Assembly: GCF_003073045.1 (NCBI RefSeq) | Contig: NC_037593.1 | Coordinates: 13,648,735-13,712,734, forward strand | Source: Pomacea canaliculata | Lineage: Eukaryota; Mollusca; Gastropoda; Architaenioglossa; Ampullariidae | Direction of reading: 5' to 3' | DNA: 64,000 nt | In this document: piece after piece, positions 47,906 through 60,111 of the stretch | Layout: every line of letters begins with the position of its first letter | Position numbering within the stretch: position 1 is the stretch's first letter | Position numbers and translations under genes: made by a program | Notes under the pieces: generated by a model | Seen by the model: the letters and a program-made list of their open reading frames with translations, nothing else | What the model was told of the DNA's origin: nothing | Databases searched by the model: none

Positions 47906-49078
47906 ATGGCATACAAACTGCTTCCGACAGTCTTGCTGGTCCTGTGCGCCGCAACCCTGCTGACGATGCTGTATGTCAGCCAGTCACGTGACGCTGTCGT
48001 TCTAGTTCATCCAGGCCCAGTCGATGTCCATAATGAACTACACAACACTAATCCGTGTCTGGCATTGGGTACTCACTCTTGGAGTGATAGTGTACCATAC
48101 GGGTGGCCAGGGCTGCTGATAAACCCTTCAAACGCCTCTGACGTGTTAAGAGGGAGCACCACAGACATCGTCAACAGGATCTACAACAACATGTGTCCTG
48201 GTCACCAGACCCTGCCTAACGTACAATTCACTTTCCCAGACATACTGCTGATTGTCGACTTTAACCATCCTGCACACTACAATATTATTTCCTACCTTGA
48301 ACTACTGTACAGGAGATATTTTCCGAATATTCTCTATTGCGGTCTCCAACCTGAAACTCTAAAGAAACAGATTGTGGCTGAGAAACTGGGGTTCCCTATC
48401 TACTATTTGCACGCTCTGAAAGACAACTGGCAAACAAAGTACGAGTGTATTCAGCATGCCATGAAAATGTGCGACAACTTCACCGGCTACCTGCTGATCG
48501 GCGACGACACTCTCATCAACATGACGAACTTTGAAAGAACTCCGAAATATAAAGCGATGGTGGGTGATGAGTTTGTCAGAACCGGAGAACACATGAACAC
48601 CACTCAGTTCAAGTATTCATGGGAGTGGTGGGGTGCTGAAGGCGGGAGAAGTGCCATGCTGGGTGTGCTTAACGAGCTCTCGTTTAGAGCGAACCGTGAC
48701 AATGACCACCTTGCACAAGAATTCCTTAGAAATTATTATTCCTTTGTCAACGACAGCACTATCTTTCACATGATGGCGATCGACTTCCTGTACGTCCCCA
48801 AACGGCTGTCGTCCATTTTCCTCTACATGACGTCATTGTTTTTGAAATACAAGACCAACGTGGAAGTGGCGATTCCGTTTTTTGTGTGTGGCCTGCAACA
48901 CCCAGGGGACGTGCACTTTGTTAGAATGATCAGTCTGTGGGCGAACGACAGAGATAATTCGCAGAAACGTTTTGAGAATGACCTCGTGTACCTGCACCCT
49001 TTTAAGTACCATGCACATTTTAAGAACGCACCTCAAGGGAAGGACTTTATGTGTCAGAACTATTTACGAAGTAAGTAA
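47906..49078 (+). CDS. Array gene G5: type II membrane putative glycosyltransferase
   Basis: 390 residues, closest to G4, with which it shares the MAYK/MAYR...LPTVLLVLC anchor and type B 5' exon. GDD and the seven lumenal cysteines are intact. Differences from G4 cluster at residues 44-60 (HNELHNTNPCLALGTHSWSD), in VNDSTIFHMMAI, and near ISLWANDRD. The ATG lies 11 bases after the acceptor at 47895. The unit it belongs to is a copy of the G4 unit without the solo LTR and the retro-insertion. Confidence 0.85.
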   Translation: MAYKLLPTVLLVLCAATLLTMLYVSQSRDAVVLVHPGPVDVHNELHNTNPCLALGTHSWSDSVPYGWPGLLINPSNASDVLRGSTTDIVNRIYNNMCPGHQTLPNVQFTFPDILLIVDFNHPAHYNIISYLELLYRRYFPNILYCGLQPETLKKQIVAEKLGFPIYYLHALKDNWQTKYECIQHAMKMCDNFTGYLLIGDDTLINMTNFERTPKYKAMVGDEFVRTGEHMNTTQFKYSWEWWGAEGGRSAMLGVLNELSFRANRDNDHLAQEFLRNYYSFVNDSTIFHMMAIDFLYVPKRLSSIFLYMTSLFLKYKTNVEVAIPFFVCGLQHPGDVHFVRMISLWANDRDNSQKRFENDLVYLHPFKYHAHFKNAPQGKDFMCQNYLRSK

Positions 49079-51220
49079 CTACACTGTATTGGCATGCATG
49101 AACATTTCTTGGTTAACATCTGTGAAATAACTAGTACTCAACGGCTAAGACTGTTACCTCCCTTTATCTTGCATTTGACAAAGGGACATCTCTGATGAAC
49201 CTAGCTTTCACCATCGAGCTGGAATGAATGAGTTTGATACAGTGGAGGGAGGTAGGGGTACTTGTCGAGCCAAATGGAAGCAATCACGAATGACTACAAT
49301 GGTTGCCATAAACTCCTTGCCTCCATTTGAATACTTATTGCCCTTCAGAAGCACTATATCTCGGTCTATAAAGATCCATTCCACGGGCCTACGCTATGGG
49401 CAGATTCTGGTATGTAGAGATAATATAAAGATATTAATACAGTTTATGTTTTTGCCTTTACTTACCTACTGTCACAAAGTCATCAAGTGTGAAAATTTAT
49501 CTTTGAGACTGAGTTTGCAGGTTTATATGGACATAGTTGTTCATATGGTTCAAAAAAAAAAAAGAAGAAATTTTCGCCCACATAAATTAGTCCAAATATC
49601 CGATCAGAACTTACGCGTATCACTTTTATCGGTGAATAGTTTTCGAGATTTTTGACATTTTGGAAACAATAACTCGAAACCGATGAACTGTCGTTTTAAT
49701 TGTTTTCATCATTAATCATCACCATCATCGTCATAAGTTGGGGTATTTTATTATGATATTTATATTCTATTATTATTATTATTAACTACATAAGCACCTG
49801 TTAACATGTGTCTGCTGAACTTCAAAAATGGCGGTAACCGGGGAATGACTCTGGTATCGGTGTTCTTTCTCGTTGGAGCTCAAAACTTGAGGAAAGAGGA
49901 CTTTCTACACAAATGACTGTAACTAAAAACTTTTATCGTAAAGGACGAAATACTGTTTTAGTGTGTCTTAGTGCAAGTCTGTGTAATAGATTAATCATTG
50001 TATTTGTGGAATAGTTTGCTAATGTTATATTTATTGTTTAGATGAAGAGTAAAGTAACTGCACAACTGTATGCGACAAAGTAAACTGCTTAGTTTTATGC
50101 TCTCAATGCTAAGAAGGATATTTGCATCTTAAGGTACACATTAAATGCATGAATGTGGAGGTCAGGTGTTCAAGCAAACATCAACACACTAGCAACTGCA
50201 TAATAATAAAACATATGTAGTATTTTATTACACTTAAATTTAAAGATGAGTTGCTAGTTAAGCAGAGGACATTCTAAATTACTATAAAAAAAACCACACA
50301 CACACACACACACACACCATCACCACTTTACCTTGAAAAACACATTTTTTATTTTGGTAATTTCATTCACATTGCTTATGAGTGAATTATGTCAATACAG
50401 CTTTGTCATCAGTTAGATGTTTTAGTTACCGTTAATACTTGTTGATCTGAATTATTAAGCGCTGCTTTGTGGAATGTAGATGAGTTCTTTCTAAAGTGGA
50501 ATTAAATATATAAAATTTGTATCTAACTCTAATTTGCTGTTTGTTTGTTAGGTTGGTGAGGTTTGTATGCATGTTTAATACTATATTTATGTATATATAT
50601 ATATAGCACACATTCAGACACAGACCAAACAAATATGTAGAGAAAAATTGACAGCACTAAACAAAAACAAATATAAAGAGAAAGATCAACAGTCCTCAAA
50701 CAAGGTATAAAAAGAGAAGAATGCACATGAAGTATGTTACAATACGGAATCCAACATGAAGACTTGCCAGCCATTGCGAGGAATAGAAATGTTAACGTAA
50801 ACAGTTCTCACACCTGCTCGTATCACCTTTTTTCTACTGTTAGGGTTACTGGTGATGTCGTGCGCACACACACACACACAGAGTCATTCGCGAGTTCTTA
50901 ACACAAAGTACAAACAATTCCCTATATCCTTTATAAACACACACACACATGTCAAATTATGTTGCAGGACAGGAAAAATCTTTCCAATAAACGCCCGGTC
51001 GCACAACTGAAAGTGAACACAAGAAGTCAAACTTTAGTCACCGGCAATGATCAAGGGAGACAAACTAGATCCGATTAGTCAAAACTCATGCAAGAGTTAT
51101 TCCTCCTTAAAGTGCCTACACCTTCACCCACACCCACCCCTCCTGCCTACTACAACAGGGGGGAAAGTTGGGAACTATGCAGCGTCATGACAATGATTGA
51201 GAGAGAGAGAGACAAAGCCA
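49079..51220. repeat. 3' flank modules of G5
   Basis: Collinear with the G4 flank but shorter. It lacks most of 37450-37910 and about 38040-38890 of the G4 flank. (CA)n lies at about 50293-50318. No gene recognised. Confidence 0.7.
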
Positions 51221-51269
51221 CTACCACCATTTTCGAAGGACTTTTCTATGTGAAATACTGAAATGGTCT

Positions 51270-51345
51270 TTCTTCCAAATCCTCTCTGATGGCACATAGA
51301 CTCTTTCCGACAGTCTTACTGGCCCTGTACCCCATCAACGCTGCT
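51270..51345 (+). pseudogene. Relic: type B N-terminus of an array gene
   Basis: The sequence ATCCTCTCTGATGGCACATAG and what follows reads MAHRLFPTVLLALYPINAA, matching the acceptor-proximal end and anchor start of G4/G5. The similarity ends at about codon 18, followed by AAATA-rich sequence (51373-51413). There is no downstream coding part. Confidence 0.65.
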
Positions 51346-51754
51346 CACGAATATTACAACAGCAACAACAAAAATAAATAAATAAATAAATAAAATAAAT
51401 AAAATAAAATAAGAAAAATAAAAATTAGTAGAACTTTCGACCCCATTCTATAAATTTCGCTAGTTGAGAGATCAACTAGAAATTACACAGCAGCATGGAG
51501 ATGACTATATGCATGCATTTCACGTGCTCCCAACGAAGTTGCAGAACTTCAGCCGAGTGTTTTCAGCTAAATTATTGTACAACCTGCACCTATGCTTTGT
51601 CCTAAAGCTCTGCATTAAAGCTGTATTTCTACTCCAAACCTTAACTTAAACATTAACGCTGTATTACACTCACTTCGCTGTAGGACCTCCAACCGAATAG
51701 TTAACCAGACAATTTATTTGAAGTTCTACATTTTGATTCTTGACCTGAGTGTCG

Positions 51755-52500
51755 CATGTCGCGTGCTGCAGGGGTGGTCGAGGTTCGGGGGCCAGGTAGG
51801 GGAAGCCCGGCGGTTAGTGTAGCTAGTTATTTTTTCTGTTTGGGGGAAGGGCTGGATCGTCGCCCATAAGTCGGCAGAGACCTTTTAGTAGATAAGTGAC
51901 CCGCTCTGTAGAGCCTCGTAAAGTAAGGGCGCTGGGGCAGTGGGTGCGTGCACACCTGACAGGGTCTTTTATTGCTGATCTTAACGAGTTGAAACGATTC
52001 GGAATTAGAGGAGCTTTGGTTACGGAGAGAAACTGGTGTGCTCAGGATTTTTGCATAGTGCGGTTCCTAGCTTGGTGCACGAGACCGATCCTAGCAACCA
52101 GTATTGCTCTCCTGATTGTGGTCGGATCGTTTTCAACTATAAGTTTGTGGCCGGATTGTTGTCAACCTTCAAATTGTCAAATCGTCATCAACTGCCAGAT
52201 TGTGTTCCACCGTCATTACTCACAAACCACCAGATTGTGTCCAACCGTCCGACTGTCCGTCGTCAAATTGCTTCTATATAGTCGTCGCATTTTCATCGTC
52301 GTCCAAACGTGGAATCGTCAGTGAACTGTCAGCTGAGCGCTGTCAGGTCGTCGCATGGACGGACTGCTGCGGGCTGCAAGGGTGTTGTGGTGGTGGGGAA
52401 GACGATGGAGGGGGATGTTGTTTATCAGCGTGTTGCTAAGGGCAATGGTCTGGGAGAGGGACAGAATCTGTTGTGCTATAGTACATTATATTATCCACTA
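51755..52500. repeat. Backbone block matching 43645-43802 and 44476-44660
   Basis: Carries the uninterrupted version of the retro-insertion site. A stretch at about 51963-52345 is extra relative to the G4 unit. Open frames here have no recognisable domain. Confidence 0.65.
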
Positions 52501-53879
52501 AAGAAATATATACCCGAAGGTTGTTTAGGTCTAAATGTGTAAGTAAATGTCTCTCGCAGTTTAAGAGTTATTTGTAGCAATCCAGATAAAGGTGCTTATA
52601 AAGGAAAAAAGAAGAAGAAGTTATCTAGTTAATAAATAAACGCACAAACAAAAGGAAACAATGTAGGTGGGAAGGAACCAGACAAACAAGAAATAACTCA
52701 AGAAAGCAAAATCAAACAAACAAACAAAAAACAAGACAAAAAACAAACCAAACAGTATGCTATCTTGCTGCGCACAATCTCCTAGTCCGCAGGAGGCACT
52801 GATGTCAAAGGTCACTGCACTGCTGCAACTGCGTCACGTTATCTCTTCATAGTGCAAAGGGTCAGCAACTGTAACAAACCTGCCGTTAAAAACAATTTTC
52901 AATACTCTTGGCAGTGACAGCTAAAATGCTCTTAAAACTACAACGAAAGAAGGAAGAATATTTTTTGTTGAAATCCAGTGTGCATTACATTTTTTTTTAA
53001 CTTTTTGGACCTGGCTGTTATCTGAAAGTGAAGTGTGAGAAAACCAATCCTCTTTGTAGAATAAAACATCCGCGTTACTCACCCGACTGCGATGTGCAAG
53101 GATGCGATGCAACGTGCATGTTGGTGTTAGATAACAGTCACTTCACGGCTTGACCAGCCTAAAGTCAGTTTAATATGTTTTTAACACTAACAGCAGTTCA
53201 AAGAAATCAAATTTAGAATCTGTAAAGCATCGCACGAGGGTTATTTAGATACGTTGAGCGTGCGTTTCAACGAGATTTTAAAAAAGGCTTTGTTTTCCTT
53301 CCTTCTTTCCTGTCTTTCTTTCTCTTAATAAAGATGAATTTCATTTTTGTATTTCAATAGAGCATAAATTTCTTTTATATCACTGCCTCTATGTAACAAA
53401 TATTTTAGGTTGGCAACAGCTTGTTGAAGAGGGTATTGAAAACCGTCTCCTGTCCTCTTGAGTAGTTTATTCGTCTCACACCTGTAACAAGGAAGGTAAG
53501 AGTGTCGTCTGCACAGTCTCGCTCCCCTCTCGATAACTCAACACATATCGGGGGTCCAGGTATTTTATTCATTTGCAGGTTCGTAGAACATGCAAGAGGA
53601 AACACAGACACACTGCCTTCGCTCGCAGGGTGACCTGTTATTCCCACCTTTATTCTCTTTGTTCAGAAGGTCTCTAAGGATCTGGTCAAGCTTAGGGCTA
53701 GATAATTTTACAGAAAATCTGCATGAACGACAGCTCCCTCACGCGGCTAATAGTTCCTGAAATCGCTCATTGTGAGTTACCTTGCGTGTTACAAATTTAC
53801 TAGCGCGCGCACACACACACACACACACGGAAATAACGGGTGTCCTCACACGCACCCGATAACCTACTAAATAAACGAT
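52501..53879. other. Intergenic, no gene recognised
   Basis: Simple AAAC-rich sequence at about 52620-52750 and a (CG)(CA) run at about 53803-53828. 52520-52590 resembles 32575-32650. No coding block seen. Confidence 0.45.
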
Positions 53880-54103
53880 AACCTTCATGCAAGAAGCGAG
53901 CACAAACTTTTGTAAGTGTCAAGTTGTGGTGAGAGTTTGAAATTAGAAACAAACCGAACAGTGTTGCCAGTCTTCGTTGTTGTATGTCGTGGCGGGGTGG
54001 TAGAAATGGTGCTGTATACCCGGACGACCATTGCCGTTGGCTCAACAATACTTCTCTATGCTGAGAACACGATGAACCCTGTCGGTGACCTGATGACGTG
54101 TCT
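53880..54103 (+). pseudogene. Relic of a G6-like gene, 5' portion
   Basis: Aligns with G6 from its 5' intron (ACCTTCATGCAAGAAGCG against ACCTTGATGCGAGAAGTG at about 57812) through the membrane anchor to the GATGACGTGTC/GAGGCGTGTC cysteine region. The initiator region reads ATTAGAAACAAACCG in place of ATGAGAAACAAATTG, so the start codon is lost, and the frame is broken by indels. Nothing of the lumenal domain follows. Confidence 0.75.
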
Positions 54104-57100
54104 TACCACTCACATTCCGGGGTCGGAAATGAGCAGCATGAGATTCCCAGTGTAGTCATCAACCCCCACCAACTCCTCCTTCTAGGTGGACGGAGAGACG
54201 GTGACGGAGGAATTGCCGCAGAGAAAGTCTAAAGTTGTCACATATGTTATTTTTTACTGTTTCTTTTCCTGGTAACAAAGCTATGAACAAATATGTCACA
54301 CACAGCTCTGGCGGTAACCGACAGGAATAAACATAAAAAAGTTAAGAGCTATAATAAACTTAGGAAAAACTCACATACTTGATGGCAGTGGGTTTTAATT
54401 AATTTTGTGCACGTCAGTCAGTAGATGACATTTAACATGCATCATGGGGTTGGTTTTTTTTTATTGGGGGTGGGGCTTTCTTTCAATTAAAATACATTAG
54501 TTCAATTTTCTCCTGTCAGTGCGTGCAGTGAGCATTTTAAAAGCTCGGTTTGCCCAGGGCAGAGGGCAAGTAGGGATCTCTCCAATACGTGAAAGAGGTT
54601 ACCTGTAAGGTTTAGTAAGGAATTCTTAGGTAACTCCTTGCGATGCATGCGTGACCACGCCGTGCTGTTCTCCTCTTCTTTTCTCAATAAAAAAAAGAAC
54701 CGAACGACAGTTATTACATTTAATATTTAAAATGTTAGAAACGAGAACTGTTCTAGTAACGGATGATAAATGAAGATGAGAATTCTGCATCAGTGTCCCC
54801 GTGGTGAGTGACCCGGATGAAGGACATGGCCACTCCACTGTCACTTATCTGCCGCACTCCTGCCACGACCATCGGCCCTTGAGGTTGCTGCAGCTGGGAC
54901 TGTTGTGACAAGCAATGTCTAGCGATGACGAGAATCAACTGTCACTAGTTTGGGATACACTTGCATGGAACTTCCCAAGTCGGACATAAAGTTCGTCACC
55001 CAGTCGAATCCGATTACTAGCTTACTGGTTAACACTTATTGATATAAGTTACTAAAACTTCCTGTACAGTGTATATGGGTTCTCCCCAGTCTATATTTGA
55101 GAAGGAAACTGGTATCTAATCCTAGTTTGAATATTTAATCTGTAACTCCCAACTACACTTTTGTTATGAACTTCTTAACTTAGCAAAGCTGTGACATTGT
55201 TACACAAATTCAGTATTTTAGAATCCATGCTTCAGAGTCATCTAAAAACAATCGGTTGTGTCTGCTCGTGTTTGAAGATGAAGAAGTCAAAGAAAATCGC
55301 GAGTACTTAACTTTATACCATTGTAACTAAAAAAGACATGCAGTGAGTTGAAAGATCGAATCCTACACATTTCTAGTAACTCCTACCAATTGTGTGCCAT
55401 CATCTATTCCTCTTCTACTTAATATCAATTCTAAAAGTTATCATATTAATATTTCTTCGTGTTAATAAACCTGTAAAATGTTTCGGTGTCGTCTGTAGTG
55501 GGGGTAAAGTCTTTTATGTGGGTAATTACATTTTATTGGGGTAGTAAAGCGATGTTCCTTAGTTTTATGAGTAATTCTATACTCATACTACCAAGGTTTG
55601 GTATCTTCAAAATAAATATGTTTAAAATCTATACCCACCTACAGCTGTTGTGCAGTAACCCATTGTGTGCTTTGTGGACACTTTTGAGACATTAAAGAAT
55701 GTGTGAACTTTATTGTATTTTGTGTGCATGAAGTTTGTATAGTAGCGGTCTTTTCAATGGTGTGAGTCTTATGTTAATAACAAAAATGATTTATGTAACA
55801 CATGTTCCCACTTTGCAATTGATCCGCTTTGAACAAATAAATGCAAAAATGCCTTTGCATACAGACACAAAATGCACACACCACACCTTCAGACACCTGA
55901 GTAAACATCAGCAAACAAATGTGGAGAGGAAGATCAATAGTATAAAATACAAAGCAGCAAAAGAGAAGTGTCTACATGAAGTATGTTTCAACATAGGATC
56001 AAACAGGACGAGCTGGCAGCAACTGCGGGGAGAAAAATGTCATATTACCTACAAAATTATTCAGACCCCTCTAATTAAATTTTCTTTCTTCTACAGAGAT
56101 GGGGGCAATAGTAACAAATCTGAACTACATACTGCTTTATGTACAGTGTCCTTCCTATCAATTCTGATATTAACTCGTGATTGTCATTCTTTCAATATCT
56201 AGAGAAGAAAAGACTACCAAGAACACCATGTTACTTTCAATTGTAAAATAAAACTAACCCAACAACTTTTGCAGGATCATAATCATATAGTCCCAACAGA
56301 CAATCTAATTTATTGCTTCAGATGACTTATGGGATATATCTAGGTTTATTGGTGTGTTGTAAAAACCTTCTCTGTGTCTGTAATATTTATATTGTTTCAA
56401 AAATACATCTGGACGAACACCATATCATCAAATCACTAGCTGAGGATAACTTTTCGTGTTACATGTTTGCATGCATTAGACACACAAAATGCCTTCACTC
56501 GTGTACACAGCTGTTGTGCGTAATGCAATATCTCTGTCTCCATTTTTCTATTTATGTGCTATTTCTTTATTTCATATCCCACATTTCAGAAAGAGAAACA
56601 ACATATTCTCAAGCAGACCAACTGTTTTGTAACTGAAGCCAATGTTGAGATAACTGTTTTGCTGCACCCTTTATATGACTCAGGGGTTAATCATGGTCAG
56701 AGGTCAATGATAAGAGAACTGTGTCTAACGTGTAGTAAAACTAAATACTCAATCTGCCTTTTTAATTTATGGGCGTTGACTCTTGAAATTTTCTGACGTG
56801 CTATGGGATTTTCCGGACATAAATTTTGTGTTGAAAAGGTCAGCAACAGGGAAGTGTGGGATTGCCTACAGGTGATCAGTGCGGCAACCTTGGTATTCAG
56901 AGTATTTTTTGTAAACAAATTAAAGCCTTTTTTTAACGATGGTCAGCAGGTCCTCCACAGGACGACTAGCCATTCTTGGACGTCTGTAAGCCACTGTTAG
57001 TGCTACAAACTTTGTCTACTATAATCCTGGAGCCAATGCTCACTTCGAACTCACACACAGACACACACGCGCTCGCGCACGCACGCATGCACATGTAAAT

Positions 57101-57500
57101 CAGATATTGAGAGAAAACACAGCAAACAGTCTTTCATACCTTCATAGTCATCCGAGTCCCCACCCTTCCACCATTCGCTTGTCAATCAGTGAGAGAGACG
57201 GAAGGTAAGCCCTCTGACGTCTCGTGACAGGTCTCGCCCTCTGGTCCTTCCATCGTCACACGCAAGAACTATGTCTCCATGTGGGTACGGCTACCCCCTA
57301 ACTGCAGTCTTCGCTGGCACCACCTCAGATTTTTACCACCACCTCCACTCCAAACAGATTGCAGCCCTTCCCTATTATCGAATTTTTATCTGCTCGACGC
57401 AAACGCAGTTGGGACTGATAGTCACCATGGAAACGCAGTCTACATCAGTTTGAATAGTTTTGTTTTTAGCAGATAACTAACCAGTTACAACTTCCTTCGT
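54104..57500. other. Intergenic sequence upstream of G6
   Basis: No gene recognised with confidence. 55860-56035 resembles 40110-40290 and 50610-50770 (CAGACAC...CAAACAAAT.T.GAGA...), and 56870-56935 resembles 40386-40450. This looks like the older source or sister of the G4/G5 3' flank module. The frame at 55735-56202 covers part of it, with no known domain. Confidence 0.45.
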
Positions 57501-57512
57501 CGTGAGTTTTAT

Positions 57513-57638
57513 GATTGGTCAATGTGTTTCGTCTTTTATTTAAGTCTATCCCACCTCTTCGGCTGTTGTACAGTACCTTGAATAACAAGGCAGATGGTTG
57601 GACACAACTTCATGAGCTCGGCACGGCTGTCAATACAG
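57513..57638 (+). promoter_or_regulatory. Candidate promoter and 5' exon of G6
   Basis: An inverted CCAAT box (ATTGGTCAAT, 57513-57522) precedes a TATA-like TTTATTTAA (57535-57543). A good donor CAATACAG/GTGAAC is at 57639, and the acceptor TTTTCTTGCAAG ends about 57902, which would give a 5'UTR intron of roughly 264 bases. This mirrors the gene plan of G1-G5. Confidence 0.45.
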
Positions 57639-57917
57639 GTGAACACTCAATACAGAAGGATTGGTGTTGTGGAAGGTAAATTATGTTTATGCCTTCTGTC
57701 GACGTGGAAACCTCAAAACAATCAAAAGCTCGATATCTGTTGAAGCTATCGTTCTGAGATCCTGTGTGTTAGAGATAATATCCTGCGTTTCTTTTGCTAG
57801 TGTCATACTAACCTTGATGCGAGAAGTGAACGCGAACTTCTGTAAGCGCCAAGCTGTGGTGATTCGTTTTCGGCTGTGATTCTTGTTTTTGTTTTCTTGC
57901 AAGAGACAGTGCTTCCA

Positions 57918-59066
57918 ATGAGAAACAAATTGAAACTGGTCTTCTTTGTTTTTTGCTGTGTCGTGGGGCTAACAACGCTAATGTTTGTCTGGACTACTCC
58001 TAAAATGGTCTCCACAATACTTCTCCATGTAGAAAACGAGGCGAATCTTGTCGTTGGCCCCGAGGCGTGTCGGATGAATCGTTCCTGGGATGGTCAGGTG
58101 CAGCTCGGGATTCCTGCCGTGCTCATCAACCTCTCCCGGAACGAGACAGCAAACGTGACGGACTGGGTCAGCCGTCTGCACAGAGACATGTGTCCTGATT
58201 CACCTGACCTGCTGGAAATTCCTCTCACCTTCCCAGACGTTCTGTTGATCGTGGATTTCAACTCGCCCAACTTGTACAGTGTGATCCCCTACCTCGAGCT
58301 TCTCTACAGGCGGCACTTCGCCGACATCCTGTACTGCGGAGACGGTCTCGAGACCCTCAAAGACATCATTGTCCAGAAGAACATCACGTTTCCCGTGAAC
58401 TTCCTACACATCTCCAATCACGCCTGGCAGATGAAGTACCGGTGTCTGGAGTACGCCATGAAGATGTGCGGCGACTACAAGGGCTACCTCTTGATCGGCG
58501 ACGACACGCTGGTCAACGTCAAGACCCTGAGGGCTCTCGGCGAGGACAGGGTCCTGCTGGGTAAGGATTTTCTGCGCTGGGTCGTCAACACCACGCAATT
58601 CAAGTCCAGCTGGATGTGGTGGGGGAATGAGGGTGGAAGAAACGCCATGCTGGGCGTGCTGAACGAGCTGGTGTACCGGGCGGTGCACGAGCATGACGTC
58701 TTCGCGAAGCAGTTTCTGCACCGCTACTACACCTTCATCAACTCCAGCACCATCTTCTACCGCGTGGCCACAGACTTCGTGTACGTGCCCACCAGGCTGG
58801 CCCCCTTCTTTATCTACATGACGTCACTGTTCCGGAAGTATGGGGCCAACATCGAACTGGCCATGCCCTTCTTCGCGTGCGGCCTCGCGCATCCAAATGA
58901 CATCGTCCTGGCCAACGAACAAGATCTGTGGGGGGGCAACAGGGGCAAGGCTGTGCAGTTGTTCACATCAGACATCTTGTACCTGCATCCTTTTAAGTAT
59001 GGTACAGATTTTAAGACACCTGCGGGGCAAGAGTTTATATGCAAGAAATACCTGCGTGAAAGGTAG
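57918..59066 (+). CDS. Array gene G6: divergent, probably ancestral member of the family
   Basis: 382 residues: anchor about 7-25, then a lumenal domain with TFPDVLLIVDFNSP, YLELLYRR, ILYCG, GYLLIGDDTLVN (GDD at 194-196), WWGNEGGRNAMLGVLNEL, IYMTSLFRKYGAN and DILYLHPFKY. All seven lumenal cysteines of G1 are conserved (51, 92, 140, 176, 184, then FFACGL and FICKKYL). By eye it is roughly half identical to G1-G5. Codon third positions are much richer in G and C than in G1-G5. Sequons at 54, 71, 75, 79 and 155 differ from those of G1-G5. The start is the ATG about 15 bases after a likely acceptor at 57902. The type II Golgi enzyme and STELLO/DUF288-like call is tentative. Relics at 32.9, 45.0 and 53.9 kb derive from this lineage. 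Confidence 0.88.
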   Translation: MRNKLKLVFFVFCCVVGLTTLMFVWTTPKMVSTILLHVENEANLVVGPEACRMNRSWDGQVQLGIPAVLINLSRNETANVTDWVSRLHRDMCPDSPDLLEIPLTFPDVLLIVDFNSPNLYSVIPYLELLYRRHFADILYCGDGLETLKDIIVQKNITFPVNFLHISNHAWQMKYRCLEYAMKMCGDYKGYLLIGDDTLVNVKTLRALGEDRVLLGKDFLRWVVNTTQFKSSWMWWGNEGGRNAMLGVLNELVYRAVHEHDVFAKQFLHRYYTFINSSTIFYRVATDFVYVPTRLAPFFIYMTSLFRKYGANIELAMPFFACGLAHPNDIVLANEQDLWGGNRGKAVQLFTSDILYLHPFKYGTDFKTPAGQEFICKKYLRER

Positions 59067-59607
59067 GTTCTAGCGACTAGTAACTTCACCTTGTGGAATG
59101 TATGAAGACACACAACTGAGTTGTCTTGCGTTGGAATTAATAATCAACAATTGTTGGAATAGCAGTAACATTATTGTACACCCCTTCTCTCTCTCTATTC
59201 AAAGATGTTATTGTTCTTCTGTTTCCAGTATTGTTCATTTCACTGTCAGATAGTTAAGACATGTTTAAGCAATTTGGAAACGACTTTTTTGGAAACATGT
59301 CTCAATGTGTGAGCCTTGGAGTTTAGAAAAAGTATTGATTTACTGATGCACAACAACAGAAGCTAAATTTAGAGAAATGAGTCAGGTTCGGGCATTATTT
59401 ATTTATCCCGGTAGCCATTTTATGTACACAGTGTGAACTTATAGACATTTGGTTGTCAATGTTACGTAAACATCACAAAAAAACAAATACTCGTAACCTA
59501 AAGGAGTGTTCGTTGAAAAGTGTTTTGTCAATATCTTCTGTATTTAATTGCTCTTGAGTGTCTGTCTGGTTCATTTGTCAGGACTGCAATATCTGAATAC
59601 TCGACTT

Positions 59608-59613
59608 AATAAA
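59608..59613 (+). terminator. Polyadenylation signal of G6
   Basis: AATAAA about 540 bases after the G6 stop, followed by a GT-rich stretch (TTGTGTTTTGTGTTTT, about 59655-59670), the usual downstream element. Confidence 0.5.
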
Positions 59614-60065
59614 CTCTTGTGATGTAGTACCATCACTGGTCTCAAAGCCACAGACTTGTGTTTTGTGTTTTAATTACTATTCGTACTCACCAATGAACAG
59701 TCAATAAAGGTGCAGAAAAATATTTTCAAGGAAGACGTATGAATGACATATCAACCGCTTCATTATTTGCAACATCTGCACAGAAAACTGCTACAGTAAT
59801 CAATTTTCCTGTTTATATACAACGTTTATTTCCATGGCATAAAAAGTATCCAAAAGTAAACAATCACATAAATAAGCAAGAAACGCAAGAAATAATGTGA
59901 AGTTACAAAAAAGTCAGAAGTACAGAAAAATTTAATGAAAGAATGAATGAGAGGACGAAGAAAGAAAAGGATTAAACAAACAAGAAAATGAACAGGTAAG
60001 AAAAAAAAAAGAGAAACAGATAAACAAAGGGGGAAAATTTCATGTTTGTGTTCACAGCATCTTTG

Positions 60066-60066
60066 C

Positions 60067-60111
<45 letters not shown>
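60066..60111. repeat. (CTGT)n microsatellite, about 11 units
   Basis: Uninterrupted tetranucleotide repeat. Confidence 0.95.

Noticed and set aside
55735..56202. 155-residue open frame as a gene
   Set aside because: No domain, poor start context and no splice partners; only partial similarity to non-coding array flanks.
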